From contig JAFGKT010000001.1 of NCBI GenBank assembly GCA_016928435.1, positions 1 through 42,225 on the forward strand: DNA of 42,225 bases, written 5' to 3'. Source of the stretch: Sedimentisphaerales bacterium. GTDB lineage: Bacteria > Planctomycetota > Phycisphaerae > Sedimentisphaerales > SM23-30. The translations under genes were made by a program, and so were the position numbers. How positions within the stretch are numbered: position 1 is the first letter of the stretch; the number at the start of each line of letters is the position of its first letter. Shown piece after piece: positions 27,808-36,176 of this stretch. The notes under the pieces were generated by a model. That model was given only the letters and a program-made list of their open reading frames with translations, was not told the origin of the DNA and ran no database searches.

Positions 27808-28287
27808 AACAAAATCCTCCCGGCCTGTGTATCAGCCGTGAAAACTAGACATCATATTACTGTAACCACTCAAGTATAAACTCCCAGAGACGTCTAAGTC
27901 AATAGCCCAAGAGGCACAGCATTCCAATGGTGTTAAAATAGGCAAAAGTCGGCCTCACAATGGGCCTACCGATTGATATCTTTCGTGGATTTCTCGATTT
28001 ATATAAGTCTCGCCTGTGCCGATAATAGAATAATAGATTGGGACCGACTCTGTTTTTTCTGTTCTCACAGTCTCTGTGAGAGAAGTTTGAGCCCGGTTCC
28101 GGCAGTAAAACAGTCAACATAAACCATTATAAATAAACGCTTTAACTTTTCCGATCGTTCATGATGTTATTTTCCCACATATTACTGGGACATTACCCAC
28201 GTTGTCGGCCACTATTATTATGTAAGGCCGAGGTCTGTCCCGGTATCTATGTTTCTGGCCCGTTAGGCGGGTTCAGGAGGTACCGGA
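27808..28287. other. Intergenic between hflX and sigma factor gene
   Basis: No gene is seen; short open frames lack ribosome binding sites. The hflX side holds its strong GGGAGG site. The sigma side holds small inverted repeats (TCCCA/TGGGA near 28171-28189; CCCG/CGGG just before the sigma ribosome binding site). No promoter with two good hexamers at proper spacing was found for either gene; an alternative-sigma promoter for the sigma operon is possible but not recognisable. Confidence 0.5.
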
Positions 28288-28848
28288 ATGCAGCATGATG
28301 ACGCATCATTAGTGATTCTGGTGCTTAACGGTGACACAGACGCGTTCGGTCGGCTCTATGACAAGTACGCTCGTTTGATCAGGGCCATATGTTATGGCAC
28401 CACCGGCGATGTCGGTCAAGCTCAGGATTTGGCGCAAGAGGTTTTCTTGCGAGCCTACCAAAAGCTGCCCGGCCTGAAATCGCCCGACCGCTTTGCCCCG
28501 TGGCTGGTGGCGATGGCCAAAAACGTCTGTCGGGAATATTGCCGCAAGCAGGCTAGGGACCGACACATATTGGTTGGTCTGGAACCGGAAGAAAAGCCCC
28601 AGCAGCAACCACGGCAGCAAGACCAACGGCTCGACGCATTGAATATCGCCATCGAGCAGTTGCCCGAGAAAGAAAAACTCGCACTAAGAACCTATTATCT
28701 GCAAGACCAGGATATCAATGCAGCAATGAAAATAATGGGTATGTCGCGTTCGAGTTTTTATCGTTTGCTCGAACGAGCGCGTAAAAACGTTGAAATGTTA
28801 ATGGATCAGGAAATCCGAAAAGTTGATCGAGACATCCAAGAAGGATAA
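28288..28848 (+). CDS. ECF-like RNA polymerase sigma factor
   Basis: 186 residues, the size of an extracytoplasmic-function sigma factor. Region 2 (about 22-90) has the expected DKYARLIRAICYG, AQDLAQEVFLRAYQKL and FAPWLVAMAKNVCREYCRKQ, which bind core polymerase and the -10 element. A linker rich in glutamine and proline follows. Region 4 (about 115-175) has IEQLPEKEKLALRTYYLQ and a helix-turn-helix (NAAMKIMGMSRSSFYRLLERARKNV) for the -35 element. The ATG at 28288 has an ideal AGGAGGT 6 nt upstream. The next gene starts 4 nt after the stop and encodes a single-pass membrane protein, the usual setting for a sigma and its regulator. The signal and regulon are unknown. Confidence 0.92.
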   Translation: MQHDDASLVILVLNGDTDAFGRLYDKYARLIRAICYGTTGDVGQAQDLAQEVFLRAYQKLPGLKSPDRFAPWLVAMAKNVCREYCRKQARDRHILVGLEPEEKPQQQPRQQDQRLDALNIAIEQLPEKEKLALRTYYLQDQDINAAMKIMGMSRSSFYRLLERARKNVEMLMDQEIRKVDRDIQEG

Positions 28849-28852
28849 GACT

Positions 28853-29731
28853 ATGGCGACCAAAATAAGTGACAAAGACTTCGCGGCATGTCACGCAATG
28901 TTCGACCGTGACCATGGAAGGTTGCGGGCCGAGCTGTTGGATTCACTGCCGGACGCGCCCGGTGAAAATACGTTTTTCCGCACCAATGCCATTGGTACGC
29001 GTCTGCGGCGGATTGGGATTCTGATTGGGGCAGCGGCAGCGGTCATGATCGCTCTGGGTCTGCTCAATATCTTCGCTCCTCTTGATAATAGCCCGATGGA
29101 TTCGATTGTGGCGCCGGTGGCGAGTGTGGTAACTCCTCAGGCCGCTTGGGCCGAGGCTGTGCAGCGGGCCGGGCAAGTTTCCAGTATGCACATGATTATG
29201 ACCACACCGAGTACCGGCGGCGAAAACAGCAGTGTGGAACTATGGTGGCGTGTGCCTCATGATTTTCGTATGGAATTCAGTACGGGTTTGGTTATGACGG
29301 GCAATCGTCAGAGGCGCTGCACGGTCAATCCGGAGCGAAATCTTCTAACGATCTTCGACGCGACCGGCCCAGGTCTGGAAATGGCCGTTTTGGGAGAAGT
29401 CGGCATGATGTTCGCTTCGCCCTATTCGCTCAGCAGGCAATGGCTCGAAGACGCTGAAGTTGTCAGCGCTGAAGATACGTTTTATAGAGGCGAACAGTGC
29501 CGCAGGATAACGGTCCAGCGCGACAATGGTCGCTATGAATACATCATCGATAAAAACACCAATATGATCTACCAAGGCATACGCTACAGCGGCGTCGAGA
29601 GTGATCGGGTGCTGTGTTCGATGGAAGTAATTGCAGTTGATCAAGAATTGTCTGACGCTTTGTTCAGCGTTGAAGCTACCGAAGAAATGCAGGTCAACGA
29701 TCGTCGATTGAATTTGCCTGATTGGCAATAA
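28853..29731 (+). CDS. Single-pass membrane regulator, RseB/LolA-like outer part
   Basis: 292 residues. Residues 1-50 are a charged cytoplasmic head, 54-74 a transmembrane helix (IGILIGAAAAVMIALGLLNIF), and 100-292 an exported beta-rich domain (SMHMIMTTPS, VELWWRVPHDFRMEF, YEYIIDKNTNMIYQG) with the look of RseB/LolA-type lipoprotein-sensing folds. The cytoplasmic head lacks the HxxxCxxC zinc anti-sigma motif, so if it is an anti-sigma factor it uses another type of head. ATG at 28853 with AGAAGGA 7 nt upstream; 4 nt after the sigma gene, so translation is probably coupled. I infer a membrane partner of the sigma factor that senses envelope state; direct binding is not shown. Confidence 0.85.
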   Translation: MATKISDKDFAACHAMFDRDHGRLRAELLDSLPDAPGENTFFRTNAIGTRLRRIGILIGAAAAVMIALGLLNIFAPLDNSPMDSIVAPVASVVTPQAAWAEAVQRAGQVSSMHMIMTTPSTGGENSSVELWWRVPHDFRMEFSTGLVMTGNRQRRCTVNPERNLLTIFDATGPGLEMAVLGEVGMMFASPYSLSRQWLEDAEVVSAEDTFYRGEQCRRITVQRDNGRYEYIIDKNTNMIYQGIRYSGVESDRVLCSMEVIAVDQELSDALFSVEATEEMQVNDRRLNLPDWQ

Positions 29732-29988
29732 CGACTTCAAAACGCAAAACGCCGGGCAAGCGTACAGTATTCTCAATTATTCGCGTCTCAAGCCCTGGCG
29801 CTCGGAAGCTCGCATAAATTAAGGTGCGTTGCCAAGGTTTTGTGAGTGAAAGGGTCCCGGGCTTTTTCTATGAACATACCAACTGCCTGACGTTTTGTTT
29901 ATCTGACAGTAGTCCTCTGACTTGGGGGTTTTTTATGCAATCACCTCAGATGCCCGTCCAGGTCAATCCGTATCAACAACGATTCGCT

Positions 29989-30960
29989 CTATTGCTGGAA
30001 GTAATAATCGTACGAGTTCTGGGCTAATTGGCGAATATGGGGCGACATGAACTCATCCTCAGCGAACTCCTGCAGCAGTCTTCCGGTAGCTGAATCGGTG
30101 GGGCCTGCGCTTAAAATCCACAACAGAAGCGCATGCTTGGTATCGAGTTGGCGGGCGTTACGGCAGCTCCTGGTGACGCGACGCAGGCGTTCGATATCGG
30201 TTTCGTAGTCCTGCCGACGTACGATTTCGGCAGGGTCATCAGAATCTTCCTCCGTGCCCACAGTGTCTATATCCCCAAGGGCTCGATCCAATTGACGCTC
30301 GTAAGCCTCCAAACCGATTCCGGGCGCAGCGTCGATGGGAAATTCGATTATTTCGCGTACCGCATAGTGAGTCTGCTTATCCAGTCCGGTTGAAGCATCG
30401 TGACTGATGTGCAGCACCACATTGTTAGCAAACCACACTTCTTGGCCGGTCGGGTCCACTTGCATAGTATCAGCGAAATTGGCGCCGCAATAGGTGGTCA
30501 AATACTGCCTAATGCGCTCAAAGTGAGGAAAATAACCTTCGCGACGACTTTGGCCTCCGATAATAACGGCAGCTTTACGCCCCTGGCTCAACAGCATATA
30601 ACATGCTTGGTAGTCAGCTTCCGTGCCTCCCTGCATAGCTTTGAAAAAGTCCGTTGTGGTAGTCTGCGGATCGGTAGGCCAAGGATTGGTTTCCTGTACA
30701 TCCTCGAATATTAGGCACGCGCCGTAGTAAAGGCCCCATCCAATGCCTCCTACTATTGCGATCACAACAGCGATCTTTATCAACGGACGCAGGCTTTCCA
30801 ACAGAGGGTAACCGGCAACAGAGCGGTCAATGCGACGACGATCATCCTCGTCTGTAACTAGATTGCATCCGCACTGAGTACATATCTTCGTGCCGTTGGG
30901 CATTACGCTGCCGCACGCGGGGCAAACCGGTCGCAGGCCTACATCATTATTAGCAGACAT
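29989..30960 (-). CDS. Zinc-ribbon single-pass membrane protein, unknown function
   Basis: 323 residues. The N-terminus carries a zinc ribbon with two CxxC knuckles (C13/C16 and C27/C30; CPACGSVMPNGTKICTQCG), then a transmembrane helix at about 61-84, then an exported domain of about 240 residues (TDFFKAMQGGTEADYQACYMLLSQGRK is reminiscent of NTF2-like or DUF4878-type folds, uncertain). The zinc ribbon would be cytoplasmic. ATG with GAGGAT just upstream. It lies 55 nt downstream of the exported HEAT-repeat gene on the same strand with no promoter between, so the two are probably co-transcribed and may cooperate at the membrane. No catalytic motif is recognised. Confidence 0.82.
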   Translation of the reverse strand: MSANNDVGLRPVCPACGSVMPNGTKICTQCGCNLVTDEDDRRRIDRSVAGYPLLESLRPLIKIAVVIAIVGGIGWGLYYGACLIFEDVQETNPWPTDPQTTTTDFFKAMQGGTEADYQACYMLLSQGRKAAVIIGGQSRREGYFPHFERIRQYLTTYCGANFADTMQVDPTGQEVWFANNVVLHISHDASTGLDKQTHYAVREIIEFPIDAAPGIGLEAYERQLDRALGDIDTVGTEEDSDDPAEIVRRQDYETDIERLRRVTRSCRNARQLDTKHALLLWILSAGPTDSATGRLLQEFAEDEFMSPHIRQLAQNSYDYYFQQ

Positions 30961-31015
30961 ATAATATCCTCATCCGAAAATTCCTCGCATTCCTCAAATC
31001 CCAAGTCGGATAGAA

Positions 31016-33562
31016 TTAATTGGCGTTTTCAGCGGAGTCAGCTTCTGCGGACTGCTCGTTGGTTGTCGGAGTTTCTTCTGCCGGGGTTTCTTGTTCAGTT
31101 TCGTCATCCGGCAGCACAACGGGCGGAACAGTCACCGGCGTCGGAACCAGAATCTCGTGGAACTGAGCCAAACTTCCCTGTTTTTCCGCCAGGGTGCCTT
31201 CAAAGGGAAAACCTGTCAACCGACCGTCCAATTGCATCGCCAAACGCACCGCCTGAGGGTCCAACACACCGTTCTCTTGGGCTAGGGAGCTTTGTTGCTG
31301 CTCAATCAAAGCCACTGCTATGTTAAGTCTGCGCTGCCTCCATTCAGCAGCCAGTTGCTCGGTGGGAAAAACTTGGCTTGGACTAATCAGGGATGTCACT
31401 ATGCGCGCTGCCTGACGAGTTTGAACCGCCTCATCCAAACTTAAAGCTTGATAATATTGCTCCAACCTATCCAGCACGTCAGCCCCATCCGGCTGCGCAA
31501 TCCAAGCGGGAACCACTTGGCCGACGGAAGACAAAATCGCATCGCTGTCGACATTGCTTAAAGCAAAATCAACTACTTTCAATTGGTACACCGCGCGTTG
31601 TTCCGGAGAGATATCGAGCGATAATAAGCGTACATACCACGTCACCGCCTGGCCGACTTCGCCGTCGGCCTCCGAGAGCGCAGCCATTTGACGATAGGCC
31701 TCTTCCTCAATATCCGCCGACACCACACCACCGGAATTACGTTGTTCGGTAATCTTATCCGTAAGAATCAACAGAGCTTCGCGATACAATAACGCCAAAT
31801 TACCTTCAGCGTTAGCTAAATCCACAACCAGACTGTAAGACTCCCCCATAGGATTACGCTGAAGGATCGCTCGGCATGCCCCCACGATGTCATCCGTTAA
31901 TACATTATCAGTCTCACGTACCAAGCTGCTGCGCAGAAGCCCAAGTTCATTCATGTGGCCGTATCGTGAAAAGGCATCGATAACCACAAAACGCACCCGC
32001 GTATCCATATCGTCCAATGGGTTTCTCTGTTGCTCCAAAATCGCAAGCACATCGGCATTATGCAAGGTTGTTAACGCGCTGACCGCTGAGCGTCTAACAC
32101 CGCCGTCCGTATTCGAAAGAGCTTCGATGAGAATCGGATCAAACTCCCGCAATGCCGTGTCCCGGTATGCTTCCTGGCCGGATATCTTTTGCATTACGCG
32201 AATCAATTCGCCCCGCACTAGTGCGTCACTGGGACCGTTACGATAGACATCCCGCAAGGTGGTTATCGCGTTTTGCATTACCTCGGCGGATAAGGGGGCA
32301 GAACTAGACTCGATAACTCGTCCCAAAGCCCTAGCCGCCTGGATAACAACTTCTGATTCGTTGGAAGCCAAACAATGCAGGAAGTCGGACGCCGCCGGGG
32401 CGTACTGCAAATTGCCCAGCGTTTCTAATTGCGCCGCCAATACGTCAGGCACAGCCTCGACACGCAATTGAGCCGCCAGAGGCTCAGCCAAAACGCGCCC
32501 TTGTTCACCCAGGCGAGCGATGATTCGCGCCGTCATTTGCCGCGCTGCGTCGCTGGGATCAGCTATCAAAGGACGCAGAAAGTCCAGCAGAGCCGTCGCG
32601 GTGCCGTTATTGCCCACCGATCCCGACTCACACCAAACTCGAACTTTCTCCAGTGCCCACAATCGAACCACTTCATCGGATTGCTCCCGGGCCAACTGCT
32701 CAGCCAGAAAACTCACCCGCGCTTGTCCTTGGAGCTGATCGAACCTCTGCCCCAATGACTCCAAGGCTCGGCGGCGCCAATAATCAATCTGCTCGGCGTT
32801 TCGATCGCTGTCACGCTCCAACTGCTGCAGCATTCGTCGCTCGATTCCCACCTGCCAGCGTAAAAACGCCTCCGCAGACATCACCCGCAAAACCGGAAAA
32901 TAATCGCTGCGATATTGCTCGGCGGTAATAGGTTGAGCCAGGCCCAGTCGCCCAGCCAGTACCTGCGAAGCCAACTCGGCAATCGCGGTGTTTTCCGTAT
33001 CTAGAACCTCCCCGATAGCCAGCACCGCTTCTTTGCCGGGCATAATCTCCAGAGCCGAAATGCTGGCGCTGCGTTGATTTTCCATTGCTTCAGGAGAAGC
33101 CGCGATCTCGCCCAAACGGGCCACCACACCATCCCGAAAACGCGTCAGAGCTTGACCAGCCCAATAGGACAGTTCCGGGTCGGTCGAACCCAGCAAATTG
33201 AACAACGGATCAATAAATATCTCCGGCGTGGCAGTTTGAGAAGCCGCGGTAGGAAAATCCGCACCAGAAGTGGCGATCACCCGGCAAAGTATCTTTTTGG
33301 CTTGAATACTGCCCGGGCTGTTCAACATATCCGCCAGCACTTGATGCGCAGAAGGATCTTTGAACAAAATCCTAGCGTTGTTGAGTCGCAAAGGCATGTC
33401 GGTGGAATCCGACAATACTACTTGAAGCATGACTTGAACGGGCGATAACTCCCCATCGCCTTCGTCGGCGCGAGCGTAAGACAGAAGACCAGCCGCTAAC
33501 AGCAATACCGCCGGCCAGCAAACCAGGTTGTATTTACGGTATAATTGCAGAGCCGATGTCAT
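31016..33562 (-). CDS. Exported HEAT-repeat scaffold protein
   Basis: 848 residues. Residues 1-33 are a signal peptide (PAVLLLAAGLLSYARA). About 45-560 are helical HEAT-like repeats of 35-40 residues (for example PEVVIQAARALGRV-type and DGGVRRSAVSALTTLHNADVLAIL), followed by TPR-like helices (about 590-760) and an acidic, glutamate- and proline-rich tail (about 805-848) of low complexity. The protein should lie outside the inner membrane and act as a binding scaffold; no enzyme motif is seen. It is first in a two-gene unit with the zinc-ribbon membrane protein. A candidate promoter lies about 113 nt upstream. The ATG has no clear Shine-Dalgarno. A second exported HEAT protein is encoded at 827-3064, but the two do not look like recent duplicates. 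Confidence 0.85.
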   Translation of the reverse strand: MTSALQLYRKYNLVCWPAVLLLAAGLLSYARADEGDGELSPVQVMLQVVLSDSTDMPLRLNNARILFKDPSAHQVLADMLNSPGSIQAKKILCRVIATSGADFPTAASQTATPEIFIDPLFNLLGSTDPELSYWAGQALTRFRDGVVARLGEIAASPEAMENQRSASISALEIMPGKEAVLAIGEVLDTENTAIAELASQVLAGRLGLAQPITAEQYRSDYFPVLRVMSAEAFLRWQVGIERRMLQQLERDSDRNAEQIDYWRRRALESLGQRFDQLQGQARVSFLAEQLAREQSDEVVRLWALEKVRVWCESGSVGNNGTATALLDFLRPLIADPSDAARQMTARIIARLGEQGRVLAEPLAAQLRVEAVPDVLAAQLETLGNLQYAPAASDFLHCLASNESEVVIQAARALGRVIESSSAPLSAEVMQNAITTLRDVYRNGPSDALVRGELIRVMQKISGQEAYRDTALREFDPILIEALSNTDGGVRRSAVSALTTLHNADVLAILEQQRNPLDDMDTRVRFVVIDAFSRYGHMNELGLLRSSLVRETDNVLTDDIVGACRAILQRNPMGESYSLVVDLANAEGNLALLYREALLILTDKITEQRNSGGVVSADIEEEAYRQMAALSEADGEVGQAVTWYVRLLSLDISPEQRAVYQLKVVDFALSNVDSDAILSSVGQVVPAWIAQPDGADVLDRLEQYYQALSLDEAVQTRQAARIVTSLISPSQVFPTEQLAAEWRQRRLNIAVALIEQQQSSLAQENGVLDPQAVRLAMQLDGRLTGFPFEGTLAEKQGSLAQFHEILVPTPVTVPPVVLPDDETEQETPAEETPTTNEQSAEADSAENAN

Positions 33563-33681
33563 GTGACTGGAAACCCCATTCGTGATTAATCTAAATTATG
33601 CTGGTCCATCAATCCATATTGCCATCGCACGACAAAGGGCCGCCCAATAACGCAAGCCCCCAGGTTTGGACCAACCCTTTG

Positions 33682-33710
33682 AGGATACCCTAGTTATGAA
33701 GCAATGTCAA
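33682..33710 (-). promoter_or_regulatory. Candidate promoter for HEAT/zinc-ribbon unit
   Basis: On the minus strand TTGACA (33705-33710, perfect) and TATCCT (33682-33687, 4/6) are separated by exactly 17 nt. The start would fall near 33675, leaving a leader of about 112 nt. Confidence 0.55.
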
Positions 33711-33745
33711 ACAAAAGTCTTCGCAAATCACTGTCAAATCAAGCA

Positions 33746-33774
33746 TTGCCCGCATGTACGCCTTGATCTATAAT
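33746..33774 (+). promoter_or_regulatory. Candidate promoter for flippase-plsY-acyP unit
   Basis: TTGCCC (33746-33751, 4/6) and TATAAT (33769-33774, perfect) are separated by exactly 17 nt. The start near 33781 gives a leader of about 164 nt to the ATG at 33945. Confidence 0.5.
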
Positions 33775-33944
33775 ATCGACAATGCCAATTTCAAATAGTT
33801 AGGCATTCTCTCGGTATCGCCGCAAAACAGCGTGTTTTTTCTGCATTATGAACTAGCAGACATACCGAAGAATAGTACGGGCCTGGTCAAACGGCAGTTC
33901 GCTCTGAAGTGTCGGAGTCCAAAACACCAAGAATCGACGACATA

Positions 33945-35024
33945 ATGAAATCTAAACTACGCTCGTTAATTTGGTTAGCTGTGGCTCTGCTGGCTATGGG
34001 CTTTTTCGCTTGGCAGATTCTGACGGACGGCACCACGCGGACAGCCTTCAAAGACGCGATCTCGCAAATCAATTGGCTCTGGGCTTTGCTGGCCTTGGCG
34101 GTTTATATGGTCAGCCAGACCATCCTGGCCAAACGCTGGACCATATTGCTCAAGGTATTCGAAGTACCCATCTCATTCTGGCAGGCTGTGCAGCTTACAT
34201 ATCTGGGACTTTTCTATAATAACGTAATGCCCGGCGCCGTGGGGGGCGACCTGCTAAAAGCATGGTATATCACCCATCATAGCCGCAAGGACCTGCGACT
34301 AGAAGCCGCGGTGACGGTATTTGTGGACCGTTTGATCGGATTGCTCGGGTTGATTATGATCGCGATTGTCGCCAGCTTTTTTATGGGCAACGCGTCGACA
34401 GATAGCGGATCCGTCGCGGATTCCGCTGGGACCCAGGCCATGACCGCCGACCCTGTGGCGACGATTCGCAAGATTGTCTGGGCGATATTCGCCGTGATGG
34501 TCGTGGCCGGCACCGTGTTTTTGAGCCAAAGACTACGCAAAGTATTGCGAATCAATCATTTGCTCACCGTTCTGCCTTTAAGCGACAAAATCGCCAAGAT
34601 CGACCAAGCCATCCGCATTTATCGCCGATATCCCGCCATCGTAGTTCAATCGCTGGCGCTGGCGATCGGCATTCAGGGCTTAGCCATAGCCGCGATCTGG
34701 CTGTTGGCGTACGCGTTGGGTTTTGAACAGGTAACTTTTGTGCAATGCTTGATTATTATGCCTATCGCTTGGGTGATTGGGGCCGCGATTCCTGTGCCGG
34801 GCGGTTTGGGTATTATCGAAAACTGTGTGACATATCTGTTCTGCTTGGTGATCGATCCGGGCAATCCTGACTCCGTTATAGGTCAAGCCGCTGCCCTAGC
34901 GGTCGTAATCCGATTGATGGTCTGTGCCACATCCGTCCCCGGCGCTTTGGTGCCAATATTCGGCCAACATCTGCCCAAAACCGACGAAATGGCCAGGGAA
35001 ATAGCAAAAGAACAACAGCCCTAA
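33945..35024 (+). CDS. Flippase-like/LPG-synthase transmembrane-region protein
   Basis: 359 residues from the ATG at 33945; a GTG at 33909 would add 12 residues, and neither start has a Shine-Dalgarno. About eight transmembrane segments and the pattern SQTILAKRWTILLKV, QLTYLGLFYNNVMPGAVGGDLLKAWY and AIPVPGGLGIIENC place it in the UPF0104/AglD family, related to the membrane part of lysylphosphatidylglycerol synthase (MprF). Known relatives handle lipids or glycolipids in the inner membrane; here there is no soluble aminoacyl-transfer domain, so lipid flipping or a regulatory role is more likely. The gene precedes plsY by 25 nt on the same strand, which supports a role in envelope lipids. The exact substrate is unknown. 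Confidence 0.88.
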   Translation: MKSKLRSLIWLAVALLAMGFFAWQILTDGTTRTAFKDAISQINWLWALLALAVYMVSQTILAKRWTILLKVFEVPISFWQAVQLTYLGLFYNNVMPGAVGGDLLKAWYITHHSRKDLRLEAAVTVFVDRLIGLLGLIMIAIVASFFMGNASTDSGSVADSAGTQAMTADPVATIRKIVWAIFAVMVVAGTVFLSQRLRKVLRINHLLTVLPLSDKIAKIDQAIRIYRRYPAIVVQSLALAIGIQGLAIAAIWLLAYALGFEQVTFVQCLIIMPIAWVIGAAIPVPGGLGIIENCVTYLFCLVIDPGNPDSVIGQAAALAVVIRLMVCATSVPGALVPIFGQHLPKTDEMAREIAKEQQP

Positions 35025-35049
35025 TGCTCCGTCATCAAAGGAAACATTA

Positions 35050-35754
35050 ATGAACTCACAACAAATACAAACTTGTGTGATATTGGCGCTCGCCTCTTAT
35101 CTGCTCGGGTCGATACCCTTTGGATATCTGATCGGCCGAGCCAAGGGCGTCGATATCCGCAAGCAAGGCAGCGGCAACATCGGCGCAACCAATCTGGGAC
35201 GAGTGCTGGGACGCAAATGGGGCTATCTCGGATTTGTATTCGATTTCGCCAAGGGATTGGCGCCCGCTCTGTACGCCGGACGCATGCTCAGACAAATGTT
35301 CGCTAATAGTGACGGCGCCGTGCTGCCCCAACAAGCCCAATGGGCTTGGCTCATCATCGCCGCGGCCGCCATTTTGGGCCATATGTTTCCGATATATCTG
35401 CGATTCAAAGGCGGAAAAGGCGTAGCCACCAGCCTGGGCGTACTCATCGGCATATTTCCTTATCTCACAATTACCGCGGTGTTTGCCGCTCTAGTGTGGT
35501 TCGCGGTTTGGGGAATGACAAGATACGTATCCCTGGCATCTATCATCACCGCCATAGCTTTTCCCGCAGGCTTCGCTCTCATCGTAAGCCGTGTCCAAGC
35601 ATGGACCATCACCGACCTCTGGCCTCTATTCGCCTTTACCTGCGCCATAGCGGCCCTGGTCATACTACGCCACCGCAGCAACATATCACGGCTGATCCAA
35701 GGCACCGAAAACCGCGGCGCCGGACTAAAAGCCTCTGACAAAAAACAGGCATAG
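35050..35754 (+). CDS. plsY: Acyl-phosphate:glycerol-3-phosphate acyltransferase PlsY
   Basis: 234 residues, a little longer than the usual 200-220 because of a basic C-terminal tail. PlsY moves the acyl group from acyl-phosphate to glycerol-3-phosphate at the inner membrane, the first step of phospholipid synthesis in most bacteria. Motifs: GSIPFGYLIGR near 20-30, the active-site stretch GSGNIGATNLGR (40-51), and FKGGKGVATSLG near 119-130, the phosphate-binding loop; RHRSNISRLIQGTE near 205 is the third conserved motif. Five or so transmembrane segments. AAAGGA precedes the ATG at 35050. It lies in a likely operon with the flippase-like gene (25 nt upstream) and acylphosphatase (57 nt downstream). 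PlsX, which makes acyl-phosphate, is not in the window. Confidence 0.96.
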   Translation: MNSQQIQTCVILALASYLLGSIPFGYLIGRAKGVDIRKQGSGNIGATNLGRVLGRKWGYLGFVFDFAKGLAPALYAGRMLRQMFANSDGAVLPQQAQWAWLIIAAAAILGHMFPIYLRFKGGKGVATSLGVLIGIFPYLTITAVFAALVWFAVWGMTRYVSLASIITAIAFPAGFALIVSRVQAWTITDLWPLFAFTCAIAALVILRHRSNISRLIQGTENRGAGLKASDKKQA

Positions 35755-35811
35755 ATCAACCGGGCCATCGTCACACTTTCGCACTATATTCCACTCGTGA
35801 GGATTCCAACT

Positions 35812-36081
35812 ATGATACGCAAACGAGTAACATACAGCGGTCGTGTTCAGGGGGTGGGGTTTCGCTACACCGTTCGGCTCATCGCCGCGAACTACGCGGT
35901 GACCGGCTACGTAAGTAACCTTAGCAACGGCAAAGTGGAAATGATTGTGGAAGGCCAAACTGCTGTAGTGCAAGCATTTATGGACCGCATTGAGCAGGAG
36001 ATGGCTGGTTATATCCACAACACCTCCGTTCAGGACGAATGTTTCAATGACGAATTTGACAGCTTTTCCATTCAGCACTAG
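35812..36081 (+). CDS. acyP: Acylphosphatase
   Basis: 89 residues, the typical length. It hydrolyses acyl-phosphates in the cytoplasm. The catalytic motifs are complete: GRVQGVGFRYT with the phosphate-binding arginine (R18), and GYVSNLSNGKVEM with the water-positioning asparagine (N36). The ATG at 35812 is chosen because GAGGA lies 8 nt upstream; an in-frame GTG at 35797 overlaps that site. The gene follows plsY by 57 nt. As PlsY consumes acyl-phosphate, the neighbour suggests (inference) that this enzyme removes excess or misdirected acyl-phosphate, though acylphosphatases are usually tested on small substrates. Confidence 0.93.
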   Translation: MIRKRVTYSGRVQGVGFRYTVRLIAANYAVTGYVSNLSNGKVEMIVEGQTAVVQAFMDRIEQEMAGYIHNTSVQDECFNDEFDSFSIQH

Positions 36082-36091
36082 CCTATAATGT

Positions 36092-36103
36092 ATATGATCA
36101 TAT
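36092..36103. promoter_or_regulatory. Palindrome between acyP and htpX
   Basis: ATATGATCATAT is a perfect 12-bp palindrome about 75 nt before the htpX start. A second inverted repeat with the same ATATG arm (CATAT-TAGT-ATATG) follows within 35 nt, near 36135-36148. Two related palindromes in a 95-nt spacer suggest a repressor or stress-regulator site for htpX; AT-rich chance pairing is possible. Confidence 0.3.
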
Positions 36104-36176
36104 TCCTGTGTATGATATCAGCGGATGAATTATCATATTAGTATATGAGTCCGAAAGTTAACTCAAGGTGACAATC

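Larger units (their letters stand above)
33563..33944. other. Intergenic with divergent promoters and leader hairpins
   Basis: No gene is seen. The region holds back-to-back promoters for the HEAT gene (minus) and the flippase-like gene (plus). In the plus-strand leader, AATGCC/GGCATT (33781-33786 with 33802-33807) would form a hairpin at the very 5' end, and AAAACA-GCG-TGTTTT followed by further T residues (33824-33840) is a weak attenuator-like element. Confidence 0.45.

Noticed and set aside
29936..30025. Small open frame MQSPQMPVQVNPYQQRF... with a G-rich tract upstream
   Set aside because: Only about 30 codons, overlapping the end of the zinc-ribbon gene. The G-rich tract and T-run look more like a weak terminator after the sigma operon.
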